DNA from: Struthio camelus
Lineage: Eukaryota > Chordata > Aves > Struthioniformes > Struthionidae
Reading direction: 5' to 3'
Assembly (NCBI RefSeq): GCF_040807025.1
Contig: NC_090943.1
Span: 24,829,213-24,893,212 of the forward strand
Length of the DNA: 64,000 nucleotides
The notes below the pieces were generated by a model. That model was given only the letters and a program-made list of their open reading frames with translations. It had not been told where the DNA came from and ran no database searches. Below are positions 14,140 through 28,590 of the stretch, piece by piece (position 1 is the first letter of the stretch; each line of letters opens with the position of its first letter). The translations under genes were made by a program, and so were the position numbers.

Positions 14140-14230
14140 CACATGTAACTGTGGGCAATTCAGTTCAATCTCTTGTTCCTCTTGATAATGCTTCCTTAAA
14201 TTACATGAGCTAATGGCTATAATGAGGTGT
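14140..14230 (+). repeat. Possible MIR fragment
   Basis: The phrase 'taactgtgggcaattcagtt' followed by 'caatctcttgttcctc' and an A/T-rich tail resembles the central MIR segment ('tgtgaccttgggcaagtcacttaacctctctg...'). It is more diverged than the copy at 2,495 and has lost the tRNA-related head. Confidence 0.3.
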
Positions 14231-16616
14231 TCTCAGACATTTATGGATGTCATATAAGCAAATCTGTTGCGCATATTTTGATCTCTCTAGTCCTGTGAAT
14301 CAAAATTATCTGTCTGACTTTCTCTATGGAGTAACATGAAATAACATGTTATGAAATAATATAATATGCTACTGTATACTGACTGTATTTGGAAAACAGA
14401 AGATTATGTCAGTAATTGCTTGCCTACAAGTTCAATTTAGCTTCAAATACATTGTGTACCGGTGATATTTACCTATATGTAGAAATTCTCTCCAGTGTGT
14501 ATTTTTGTGACAGCCTTTCACTATGTTCAGATGGGTTTATTATTAGCCAAAATGGTGGACTTCAAGGGTGTACTTTCATACAAAAAATCATTCTCATATA
14601 TAGCAGGTTTGCACAGATGAATAATTTAACAAACAGTGAAGAAATCATCAGCATCTCGGTGGTATTTAAGAGAAAAGAAAAAGAGAAATCTCTTAAGTGT
14701 GTGCTGCGCTCTCTGCCAAGTGTACACCTTACTCCCATACACAAAATCCTTAGCAACATCTGAAGAAGAAAAGGCACCTTTTCAGGAGTTAGGCACAGGA
14801 GACTATTTAAAGGAAGGGGAATTACAAGTATAAGGCGGAGCTTTCCTTTAAATGGAGCATTTGAAGCTTAGTAAGGTAAAGGCAACATTTTTTTCTTCCC
14901 TTTGGACAGAAATAGAGAGCTACTCTACAGAAATGCAAACGAGTTTATCCCGGCTCTGTACAAAGAGTAGCTGTGTCGGCAGTCACGCTAAGGTGTGTGA
15001 GGAACCTCCTTATTTAGGCTTCGTTAGTTCTTTGCCTGCTGCGACACCCACTGGTGATGCTGGGCGAGAACTGCTGCTCCAGGAGGTGCCCCTTGGTGTC
15101 CAGGCGCAGCATCTCAGCTGTTTCTCTTGGCGCCCAGGTCTGCTAAGCGGCTCTCGCTGCCCTTCACTGCCTCCTGTTTCCTCGCAGCTGGGCTGGCATA
15201 GCTGTTCACACAGCCCTGGGAGCCCCTTCAGGAAACTCACGTGGGCTACAAACAGCCCACGACACAAAAGAGAGATATTTTTAACCTACATCATTGCACG
15301 CCCTCGTGTGTTGCATGGCTCCATAAGCAGTTGCCCTGGCATAACTGAAGAGTCTGTGTGAAGGCAGCAGGGTGGAAGCAGGGGAAAGGGAGGAGTTTAG
15401 CTGGTAGTAGTGTTTCAGCTGGTATTGGTGTTTCAGGTACGTTTGTTACAGCCTTAAAGAATTTCAACAGCGTGTCCAAGGCCGAAAGGCATTGGCTGAA
15501 ATTATTTTCTTCCACAGGCATTTGTTTTTCTACGCACGCCCACATATAGCTACCATTACACATGTTCATGTGCTTTCTTGTATAGAAAAAATAGACTGTT
15601 ACTTTATTCTGATCATTTAATTTTCAGCAGTCCATAGTGTTCAGCAAGTCCTGTGTTTCTTTCAAAGAGAATAAAGATGAGAGCGGTATACAAGCCATAT
15701 TGGATATTCAGTGCATCAGAAACTAAGGTGACTTTTTTCCTACAAACCCAGAATCAAGAATCTCAATGTATTAAAAAAAAGAATGCAAACAATTGATTCA
15801 GCTTAAAAGTTTTTTTGTAGCCCAGTTTTTGCAAAGTTTTTTTACCTTGTGAAAACAGAACAATTTTCAAGTAGTACAGATTGTCCATCTGGACTGTTTA
15901 AGAGTTTTGACCACTTAAACACATGGGTTTAGGATTGTCAGTCTAAATTATTTTGAAATTACCATTTGATAATTCTAAAAAAAATCTATAATATTTTGAA
16001 AGAGTGTTTTAAAAAACTAATTGTCCATTACTAGATGAACAGTATTCCTAAACCCATGCACACTCTGAATGACTTAACATTGCTGAATCACAGAGCTGCT
16101 GCAACTTGATTTTACGACTCTTGGAAATAACGTTCATAAGCCTGTTTTCCATACAGGAAAACTAACATTTTGGGGAAGCATTTCCTTTACTGTTCTGGAA
16201 GTTGACAGCCAGTGCACGAGACGGATGTGTGGTGTAGGGAATTCGCATGCACGCATGTGTGCGTGCAATTGTGTTTTGAGAGGTTTGATATCTACGTATA
16301 ATCAGCTTTGGAAATATCCTCCTTCAAAAAGGGGAAATCTGATATGACAGTGATTACCTTCTTTAATGCTTGTTCAAAGCTTTAATACCTATATTTCATT
16401 TCTTAAAACTTGTTGTGTACAAAGCTTTTGAAATGGCCACAAAGATGATTGCTTTTGGGAGCCCTCAAATGCCGCTGACAGAAGCAGGATCTGGCACTTT
16501 GCAGCAGTGTATACAGTGTTTAGTTTACACAGACTTTGTTACAATTTGTTTTTCCAGTTTTTTAGAGGGAGGTGTGGTTATATCTGTAACGCTTTCCTAC
16601 AACCTTACATTTACAG

Positions 16617-16733
16617 GGACGTGGCTGAAGAGTAGTTTAGGCCTTGTGCAACAAGAAGGAAATCAGTTAACCTGGACTTACATTGCACCTCAGCTGGGCT
16701 ACTGGGTTGCAGCTATGTCGCCTGCTATTCCAG
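16617..16733 (+). CDS. FAM171A1: FAM171A1 coding exon (probably exon 6 of 8), ectodomain
   Basis: This 117-bp exon continues the FAM171A1 ectodomain. It enters with GG, completing a Gly codon, and reads [20 protein letters not shown], then [18 protein letters not shown]. It is nearly identical to the human segment, with a few conservative changes such as V-Q-Q for V-H-Q and P-A-I for P-P-I. The acceptor is TTTACAG (AG at 16,615-16,616) and the donor is GTAAGA at 16,734. The frame leaves with one base (G), which the GT of the next exon completes. This segment links the folded ectodomain to the juxtamembrane region encoded by the next exon. Confidence 0.97.
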
Positions 16734-19978
<3,245 letters not shown>

Positions 19979-21671
19979 AAGAAAATGTTTAAAACCACGT
20001 CAGCATCATAAGAAACTGCAACTTCCCACAGCGCTGGACACTTCTAAGAAGGATCAGGCAACCTCTATGTCCCATATAAATTTAATATTTTCCCGTCGTG
20101 AGTCAGAATTTCCAGGTGGGCTGTCCGTTGCTAGCAATGGACACACCGAAACCTCAGGTGCAAAGGAGTTAATCAGTGCTGTCCACATGGAGATGGTATC
20201 AGCTAGTGGAGAAGCAGATATGCATACACCTATGCTCAAACACTCATTCAGTACTTCCCAGGAGTTTAGTTCCCGAGAGGAACTGCTTTCTGACAAGGAG
20301 AAAGACAAGAGCAGAATTTCCTTGGATGACCTGACTCCCAGTGGGTCTTTAAGAAAAGACTACCACAAATCAGCTGATAGTTTTCCTTTAAAGACAAGAA
20401 AATCTACGGAAATAGCTGAAGGCTATGAGTCCCCTATCAAAGATGAGTACAGGAGAAGTTACAATGCTATGCTGTCTCAGCCTTTATTTGAAAAGCAAGA
20501 AAGAGAAATTCAAGTATCTATGAATCATATTGCTACTGGAAGTAAATACAATATTCAGGAACAAATATACCCCACACCTTCAGCCCCTGAAAAAGAACTG
20601 CTGGATTGCAGACCTACTGAATGTATGATGTCTCGTTCAGTGGATCACCTTGAACGACCTACATCTTTCCCTCGACCAGGTCAGTTAATTTGCTGCAATT
20701 CTGTTGACCAGGTTAATGACAGTGTTTACAGAAAAGTTTTGCCTGCATTGGTCATTCCAGGTCATTACATGAAATTACCGGGAGAACACCCTTATGTTAG
20801 CCAGCCACTGGTTGTTCCAGCTGACCAGCAAATTGATTTAGAAAGACTTCAAGCTGAGCTTCCTAACCCTCATGCGCGGCTTTTTTCACACCCCCCACAA
20901 CAGCTGCAACCGCAACAGTTAGCATCGCAAGCAATATCTCAGCAACATTTGCAAGATGCAGGTGCAACTGAGTGGAGCCAACAAAATGCTTCCATGTCTG
21001 AATCTATTTCTATTCCTGCCTCACTTAATGATGCATCCCTGGCTCAAATGAATAGTGAAGTGCAGCTTCTTACAGAAAAGGCTTTGATGGAATTAGGAGG
21101 TGGAAAGCCATTGCCTCATCCTCGAGCATGGTTTGTTTCTCTAGACGGACGTTCAAATGCTCATGTTAGACATTCATACATCGATCTCCAAAGAGCTGGT
21201 AGGAATGGGAGTAACGATGCCAGTTTAGACTCTGGTGTTGACATGAATGAACCAAAATCTGCCCGAAAGGGAAGAGGAGATCATCTCTCTGCGCCACAGA
21301 GTCACCCACCAGTGCAGGAGCACCAGCAGAGAGAGCGGAAGGTTTCAGATAGCACAGCTTTTACGCAACTTGTGTATTTGGATGACATGGACCAAAGCGG
21401 GAGCGAATGCGGAACAGCAGTTTGTAGCCCGGAGGACAATGCTCTACGATGCTTGCTAGAAGGCACTAGTAAGAGAAGTGGTGTGCAGCTGCCCAGCCTG
21501 CAGGAGGAAACAAGAACTGTGGAAACCAAACCAGAGCCATTAACTAGTCCTGAACATGGAACATCTGTTCAAGATGATGAGGAGGATGAGGAAGATGACC
21601 AAGGTGAAGATAAGAAGAGTCCTTGGCAGAAACGAGAGGAAAGACCACTAATGACTTTCAATCTAAAGTGA
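19979..21671 (+). CDS. FAM171A1: FAM171A1 terminal coding exon, cytoplasmic tail
   Basis: This 1,693-bp exon encodes the last 563 residues and the TGA stop at 21,669-21,671. It starts with one base completing an Arg codon, then R-K-C-L-K-P-R-Q-H-H-K-K-L, a basic juxtamembrane patch. The tail is long, polar and probably disordered, with islands almost identical to human. These are T-E-C-M-M-S-R-S-V-D-H-L-E-R-P-T-S-F-P-R (about 20,612-20,675), a Gln-rich stretch (about 20,893-20,960), the N-S-E-V-Q-L-L-T-E-K-A-L-M-E-L-G-G-G block (about 21,050-21,110), D-S-G-V-D-M-N-E-P-K-S-A-R-K-G-R (about 21,228-21,275) and an Asp/Glu run followed by K-K-S-P-W-Q-K-R-E-E-R-P-L-M at the C terminus. Such conserved islands in a disordered tail usually bind partner proteins or are phosphorylated; which partners is not visible. 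The acceptor AG is at 19,977-19,978. There is no frameshift or internal stop. Confidence 0.98.
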
Positions 21672-22614
21672 GCTATTGTGAAAATCCACCATTCAGTGGA
21701 GTATAAAATTGCCAAATATTCTTTCTGTGGAAGTGCTTGATTTTTTTTTTTCTTTTTTTGTTGTGGAGAGAAAAGAGAAAAACAAACTGTGGTGAGCAAC
21801 TTTTGAAAGAACTTAAATGCATTACTGTGTAAATGTTAGAAAAGAATTAAAATCATTCCTCTGATTTAACGGCTGCCTCCAGTGAGATAGCTGAACAAAG
21901 AGCGTGATTGTTATTCCATATACTTGATATTTGTCATCCAGGATGTTGAAAATACTGACAAATTGTTTTGGTTGGTTTATGACCTCAATCTCCTTATGAA
22001 TGGGAGCTGGTAAAACTGTTGTTATGTAGGCCAATTTTATGTTGATAATGCTACTGAAAGACTATCTTAAAAACAGGAGTTTGACACATGGTGTCCAAAA
22101 TTGTGCATTATCTGAATGAAAGGCTATGCATTGCTGCTTTTAGTAATATTTTGCTTATACTATGCTTTTCTTAATTTTACAAGTTGGTTGTAAACATTTT
22201 ATGTCCTTTATTATAAACTACTCAGCAATTTATTTTAATGTAAAACTGCAGGAAACTTGAGTAGCATCCCTTAGCATTGAAGCCTTTTTATGAAACCAAA
22301 CTGAACTTTGTGTCAACTAAGACTCCTCCAATTCTGGTCCCATTTACTCAAAGTGCCTTCTTTACAGTAACGATGAACAGTCCCTTCTTTTGCTAACTCC
22401 TTTTAATTGACCCAATACGGGATTTTATAAACTTCTGAACTTCTACCTTTTATTTTAAGCTGCATGCCAAGAGTCCCCTTTTGTGCTGAGCATTTCTCAT
22501 TTCATTACAGTGTATTCTGTAACTATCATGTATATTGTGGATTCTGTTTAGCCAGGGTAGACTTAGAGGACATTTTAAAGGCCCCAGAGTAGCCAAGAAG
22601 ATAGTTTCATTGAC

Positions 22615-22622
22615 TGTATATA
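22615..22622 (+). promoter_or_regulatory. Pumilio response element in FAM171A1 3' UTR
   Basis: TGTATATA fits the Pumilio-family RNA motif UGUANAUA exactly and lies in the sense strand of the inferred 3' UTR. A near match, TGTATATT, lies about 90 bases upstream. Use in the cell is inferred from the motif only. Confidence 0.4.
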
Positions 22623-22825
22623 TCGTTAGTTTTCTCTGGAATCATATGAGCTAATCTTGCTCATATAAACTGGACTGTGGACCGAGCAAGTGGACTGAAT
22701 GTGTCTAAAAAAGTTTTTGAAAAAAAAAAAAAAAAACACAAAGTGTACTGTCCAAAAGTGCCAGAATTGCTCTTCTATGCTTTCTCCATACAGAGCTGCT
22801 TGGTTATCCAAAAAATATAATTGAA

Positions 22826-22831
22826 AATAAA
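22826..22831 (+). terminator. FAM171A1 polyadenylation signal
   Basis: This is a canonical AATAAA about 1.15 kb after the stop codon, followed within 30 bases by T/GT-rich sequence of the kind bound by cleavage factors. Further AATAAA hexamers at 23,321-23,326 and 23,908-23,913 could serve longer transcripts. Confidence 0.6.
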
Positions 22832-23429
22832 CTGCAAAAAAAATCTTTGTGGATTTTTGCCTCTCTTGGTCATCATATTATTTTATATTATATAATAGGC
22901 AAAGCTACTTTGGTTTCTCTGTTGCTGTCCATACTTATGCTTGTGTGGCTTACTAACAATGAAACTTTCTTAGGCAGTTCTCATAAACTTCAGTCAATAC
23001 TGAAATGTAGACCCCTCTTCAGGAAAGCATCCTCCCAATTTTGAAAAATACTTAACAATTTGCTTAAGTATAATTGAAGACTTTAGAAATTAAATTCTGG
23101 TATCACTGAACTTCTCTATGAAGTTTTGCTTCCAGTGGAAGCAGTTTTCATTCTGATTTCTGTGGGTACTTATATTTTCTGGACACTTCTGATCTCTTCA
23201 TGAATTGGGTTCAAAGGAGAGAAAGTATATGACTTGTCCTCTTGTGGAATCCTTCATATACATTAATTTAATCATATTTCATTCAATGATTTTTGCACAG
23301 CATTCGCAGCAGAAGCATTTAATAAAATTTATTATTATGTAATCTCTAAGGTGCTTAGAGAATGTTTATATAGTTCATATTTAATTTTAAATAATAAGCC
23401 CCAACCCAGATGCATTGCTCTCTTTTTTT

Positions 23430-23600
23430 CAGTAGATTTCAAAGGTTTTCATAGAAGGCCAGTGTTGTAATTTCCATTTAACTAACTGAATGTCTTACCT
23501 GAGGGTCTGGGCTCAAGCCAGGGACTGAATCCAGATTTCTCAGATCCCAGTCCAGCGCTCTCCGTCTGCAAAGCTGCTTCACCTCTGTCTTGCTTTGATT
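23430..23600 (-). repeat. MIR-like SINE relic, antisense
   Basis: Read on the + strand, 'ggctcaagccagggactgaa', 'tccagatttctcagatccca' and 'gtccagcgctctccgtc' follow the reverse complement of the tRNA-related MIR head ('...gaacccaggtctcctgactcccagtcctgtgctct...'). It lies just beyond the FAM171A1 3' end, so longer transcripts would include it. Limits are approximate. Confidence 0.5.
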
Positions 23601-25009
23601 TGTATTTGGCAGTGGTATGTGTCACAGAAGAAATCTAAAATAATATTTGTAGAGTGCATTGAATATTGAAATCACCATATAGGACAGTCAGGTATGTTTT
23701 CGTAGTCATATGCATTCTGGGTCCTTCCTGTTCCATTTAGAAATTTTGCTACTGACCACATGTGAAGTGGATCTGGGGTCTGAGTTACTTATCGTTGGTC
23801 TGTGCTAGGTCACTGAACAGAACAATTGTGCTTTAAAGGATGGTATTTATCCAATTTCAGTAAGTGCTGGTAATATAGTGTCACTTATTAATCAGAATGC
23901 TGTATCAAATAAACATTCTGGTTAAAAATTGAACCTACTAGAAGTATTGTGCTATTTAATTTTCAACTTTTGTCATCTTAAATCTGTCATTTTTAATTAC
24001 ATTCTCTTTTTCAGATTCCTTTGCAAAATTTTCATCATTATTATCTTGTAAAGTGAGGTTGTTACTATTAAATTGCAGCAGATTGTTTCTTTTAGTTGTG
24101 TTGTTTTTATTTTTAGAAAACATAATTTGATGGTTTGAGAATTTGTGGTCAGCAAATATATTTGAACAAACACAATTCTGGTATTTTGCAAACCTGCTAA
24201 AAACATTGGATTATTATTGTGATATATCTTGTTCCCATATAGTATTTGATGTTGCAGACCACATAGCTTGTGAAATGTTATTCTCAATATATCCAACACA
24301 TCTGAGTCACATGTTAAATGAAACTGGAACAGAGTAACACAAATCAGATTATTGGTTGAGATTAGGGTGTGCGCATCGTAAAAGCTTATTTCTTTGTCTA
24401 ATCTTAATGCCTAGTGGCACAAGTTGTGTGTGTTAATTCTCAAAAACATACTGAAAAACATCTTTTGTAATATATGAATGAATTGTTTGCTTATCTTTTG
24501 CGGTCGCACAAGGAAGCAAATGTCAGTACAGGTTCTCAAACATGTAGAACAAAGTATAATTTGAATATGTCTTGGTATCAACAGTTCCAAGTGATCATAG
24601 TTCAAGTAGAAGGTGACCTAGAAAAGCAGCTGAGTTGTTCTCATGTTTTTTTATGGCAAGCATTAGTGGGGGAAAATTAAAAAAGATTGTAATGACAAAG
24701 CTTACAAAAGAAATGAGAACATGCTGGAGTGCAAAAATACTAGGAACAGGTCTTCAGTTAATGTAAGATTTGTCTGGATTTTCAAACACAGTGAGTGAAA
24801 AAGCAAAGATGATAATTCCTAAATCTTACATTATACTATCCAAAGTACACTTGTATCTTGGGACTTACGAAATTTTATGACTGTTGGGAGTTAATATACT
24901 CATTGAAAGTCCACGGATTTGATGCTCCCACTTTGTTACTCTTAAAATACTTGCTTCTCAAAGCTTATTAAACTGTCTGAAAAGCACCTTGACTTATTTT
25001 GATAATGAC

Positions 25010-25115
25010 CTTTTATTATTTGAATAATTGCTTCATCACGGTTCCAACGTGCTAAACCCTGTACAAACAGAGAAAAAAATTAGTTCTTGCCTCAAAGTAT
25101 TTGCATCCTGACACA
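25010..25115. repeat. Ancient L3/MIR-type repeat fragment
   Basis: The segment 'gtgctaaaccctgtacaaac' followed by 'agttcttgcctcaaagtat' closely follows the old amniote repeat phrase 'gtgctaggcgctgtacaaac...gtccctgccccaaagagctt'. It shares its arrangement with the fragment at 7,415-7,505. The family name is from memory. Confidence 0.45.
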
Positions 25116-25736
25116 TTGTGCAAGTGTACAACACTGATACTGAGCTTAGATGAATAGCTTGCAAAAAAACCCTGCCGTTTTGAAATTGCTTATGATGCTT
25201 CCTCTGTTATAGGAAGGATTGAGCAGCTTTTGTAAAGTGAATTAAGCGCTCTTGAAATACCATTCAAAATTCGAAATTTCATTTTCAACCCTTCGTTCCA
25301 TCTGTGAGTGTTGTGAAGGACTAACTTTATGTCAATATCTTAAACACACGAGGTTGAAATTCACTAAGAAATTGCATCTCCCATGCAGTTTCAAACTATA
25401 GATAGCACAGATGTAAATGAGCAAGTGTTGGATTAGACATTTTCTCTAGGAAGGTCCCTAGTGCACCAAAAATGGTTGGTTAAGAAAAAATAATGCCCCA
25501 ATTCATCTGAGGATTAAACCTTCTTATAACACAGTACCTCTTAAACTGTAAATAAGCTGTAACCTGGGACACGGCAGTATCCAGCTACTGTTAGAATCAT
25601 CCTTGGGATATCATCAAGCAAGAAAAAAAATGTCAGTTTGCTTTTCTAAAATGTATGGGCAACAGGTAATTATTTTTTTGAATCTGCTGCTGTCTGGCTT
25701 GCTTTAACATTTCAAATTCTTAAAGTTGGAATATCT

Positions 25737-25748
25737 GCCACCTGGTGG
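25737..25748 (-). promoter_or_regulatory. CTCF-like core motif, minus strand
   Basis: The reverse complement reads CCACCAGGTGGC and is followed by AG. This fits the CTCF core CCASYAGRKGGC at every position. The embedded CACCTG is also an E-box/ZEB site, so CTCF is not the only possible reader. It lies about 3 kb after FAM171A1 and 11 kb before NMT2. Confidence 0.4.
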
Positions 25749-25857
25749 TGAACTGTTTCATCAACTGTAACCATAGTAGTTGTATAGCATTTCTGGAATT
25801 AATTCAGGAGATAAATCTACACAATACTTTTATCAATAATGGACAACTGTCCTACTG

Positions 25858-25869
25858 CCAGGAGGTGGC
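25858..25869 (+). promoter_or_regulatory. CTCF-like core motif, plus strand
   Basis: CCAGGAGGTGGC matches the CTCF core except for G at the usual C/T position. It faces away from the better match 110 bp to the left, giving a divergent arrangement. It is weaker than that motif and is called mainly because of the pairing. Confidence 0.25.
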
Positions 25870-27744
25870 TGATCATCAGTTGTTTCATGGGACTGCTGAC
25901 AGTCCAAGTGCAGAGATCCCTGTCAGCTAGAGGGACCTTGCTGAACACTGTAGCCATGGCATTAGTCAGCTTATAACATCTCCATTCAAATGAATATGTA
26001 TAATTGCTGATGGCAGTGTAGTGTGCTCAAGTGCGAATGTTCCTATTTCCCTCCCAGCTCATTAATGTCACCTTGTTTTTAGATTAAAATAAAGTTGAAA
26101 ACAATTGTAGCTACTCATGCTTTCAAACGTGGATGAGAAAAATAAGACATAATTATTCTTATCCTGTTCCTCTACTTATGCCAACTTCAAGCTAAGTTCA
26201 GTGCTAACCTAACTCATGTCATGCCTGGTATTTTTTATCTCTAGGCCGCAAACCATTTGGAGTTTGAGCTTTTGGTGTATGACTAGGCAGCAGCCAAGTG
26301 CGATTTTCAGACTAAAGGAACATTTTTTTTTATTTTACTCATGTAATTCTGACTGATAAACTGAGACTAGGTACATCTTATGTTTGACACTAATAAAAGA
26401 AGGGGTGTCTAGTTCTTTTTAGCAGTAACCCTCTGTTATCTGGAGATTATTAGCTTGCAAAATGTGGTACCTGTTTTATTATCATTTAACCAAAGTACTT
26501 CTTGTTTTATCAGTGTGCTTTTCTTAAAGGAATAAATAGTGCCAGTACATTCGATCATTAAATATGTCTTCTACCTTGGAAACTTACAGATTTAGGGGAG
26601 AAAAATGTGATGACAACAGAGACGTACAAATTAAGTACTTGTGTCAGTATATCTTTGTAATTGTGGAGAGAAGGACTTTGTGTTCATGACTGGAGATACG
26701 GACTCCCGAATAAACCCAGCTGGGGAATGGTTATGCCAGTATGACAATATACAGGTAGGAAACAGTGCTTGAAAATCTGCTGTGGGACGAGAAATCCTAC
26801 TTTCAAAGGAATGCCTGGTCCTGTTGCAAGAACTATGGGGCATCACAGCTGGAAGAAGTTACTTTCAAAGAGCTCCTTTGGTAATCATTATTTTGAAAGG
26901 TTTTTCACAATTCAGATGTTTGTAGGGAGTTTTAAAAAGGCTGAATGTCATTGCATCAGGGCTGTCTTCTCCCCAGCCTTCACACAAGATTTTCCTCAAG
27001 CACACTCCCAGAAATGTTAGCCCCTCTGCTTCTCCCCTCCCTGGGTAGGATACCATTGCCCCCTTTGCCTACTAACCTAGACCTGATGTCTGAATTTCCT
27101 TTGAGATTAAAACTTTTCTAATGTCTTTTTTTAAGTAATTTACTGTGCAATTATTAGAACTCCTGACAGAGGCTTTTCTTTTGCAGAAGACTCTGAAATT
27201 ATGAAAGGTAAAAATCTTACTGTTAAAATCTCCATGAATTTTGCATAGAAATGAAGAGTTAGAATAGAAAGTCTGATTTCCTGTCTCTTTCATAGAAAAG
27301 ACAGTGTGTCCATGAGACATTCATTCATTCTGCAATAATAAAATTAAAATGTAATTCTCAGGTTGTACTTCCTGAACCCCACTGTTAATCTGCTCTTAAC
27401 CATCCAGAAGGTATGAAGAACCTTAAATAACATTATCCATTTATCTGATTTGTAAGTTACTGGGATATTTCTAGTTTGAGCAACCAAAAGAATATGGGAA
27501 AAGATTTTCTGTAACCTAACCTTTTCTCCTCCAAGGTCTGCTTGTCTTTAGGCTGCAATCTCGCAAGATCGGAAGACCACCTTTCCAAATAAGAGAGGCA
27601 TGCCTGTTGATTTATACTAGTGGAAATAGGTAACAGAATAATGTTGTGAGAGATAGACACATGCTTTTGTTTGGGAGTTGGGGATAGCAGAACTTAAAAG
27701 TTTCCTTCCCTGTTGCTGAAAGTGTAGACTTCAGAAACTACTCT

Positions 27745-27816
27745 AGGCAGTTTTCTCATGGTTTCCAGGCTGTACTCTCCAGGCAGTTTTCTCATGGTTT
27801 CCAGGCTGTACTCTCC
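27745..27816 (+). repeat. Perfect 36-bp tandem duplication
   Basis: Two identical 36-bp units lie directly head to tail (27,745-27,780 and 27,781-27,816), each beginning 'aggcagttttctcatggttt'. The complete lack of divergence suggests a recent slippage or duplication event, or an assembly artefact. Confidence 0.97.
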
Positions 27817-28479
27817 ATTATTTATGTTAAATACCCCAGTGTAAATGTAGGGTTTGCACACAGAGGCCCTGAAAGTTCTAGTCTTTAACAAGTACTCTAA
27901 TCTGAGAGTTGTAAATCGGGCCGTAGTCTCTTCGCTGTGGAGGGAAGAAATTAAGATCTATTATACGGGAGAGTCCCTTTCTGTTTGGAGATAAAAGACT
28001 GTCAGAAATAGAAAAAAGGAAAATTTTGGAAACTTCTTTTCATGGCATAAACAATAATTCATGTATCTACCACCCCCTCAGTCTGGAATCAGAGGAAGAA
28101 TCTTGGCTGCGCCAGCAACCTCCCTGCGCAAGAAGCAAAGATGGGGAAACAGGGGCATTGAAATGAGAGAACTAAAAAGGCTGACAAAAGAACTGATTTA
28201 GGAGCTGATGGGAGTAAATTGCACTGATTCGGAGACTGGATTTGCAGAATGATTTGATGAGTATAGGTCGGAGCTCTCACAGCACCATCTTTATTTGGTC
28301 ACCGTTAATTTTCATTCATGTATGTAGTCTGAGAAGCATCTGAAAGAGTAAAAAAAAAAACCCCACAAAAATGCAAGATATGTATGTATTTGTAATAATC
28401 ATTTTAAAGAGCTAATTGTGATTATTCATTTTTTTTCCTCTGTAAATCATGATTTTTGTATTTATTTGGGTTAGAAATC

Positions 28480-28590
28480 CTAGGAACAAAGGAATTGCCA
28501 GGCTGGAACGAGTCCAAACCTGTGCTTGATCTAAGTCTCATATCATGCTTCCAGTGATCATCGGAAACAGATGCTTCAGAAAACTGGGGA
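28480..28590. repeat. Ancient sauropsid interspersed repeat (CR1/L3-like)
   Basis: The phrases 'ggaattgccaggctggaac', 'gagtccaaacctgtgcttg' and 'cagatgcttcagaa' follow the order of an old reptile/bird repeat reading roughly 'ggaattgccatactggatcagaccaatggtccatct...cagatgcttcagag'. It is strongly diverged and the limits are approximate. Confidence 0.4.

Larger units (their letters stand above)
2181..16616 (+). other. FAM171A1: FAM171A1 intron (14.4 kb)
   Basis: This long intron begins with GTAGGT and ends with TTTACAG. It contains a MIR-like SINE at 2,495-2,690, a 13-bp G run at 3,241-3,253, L3/MIR-type fragments near 7,415-7,505 and 14,140-14,230, an X-box-like palindrome at 9,352-9,364, an old amniote-type repeat candidate at about 10,610-10,720, and short A or T runs. 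An open frame of 169 codons sits in a GC-richer patch at 14,852-15,361, but nothing about it resembles a known protein. The remainder holds nothing I can recognise. Confidence 0.85.
21672..22845 (+). other. FAM171A1: FAM171A1 3' UTR (shortest likely form)
   Basis: This AT-rich sequence follows the stop codon as far as the first well-placed poly(A) signal (AATAAA at 22,826), with T/GT-rich sequence just beyond. It contains a consensus Pumilio element at 22,615-22,622, a miR-124 seed-type match GTGCCTT at 22,353-22,359, an 8-bp stem-loop at 22,644-22,666 and an 18-A run near 22,720. The true 3' end is inferred, and longer forms ending at later AATAAA signals are possible. Confidence 0.65.
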
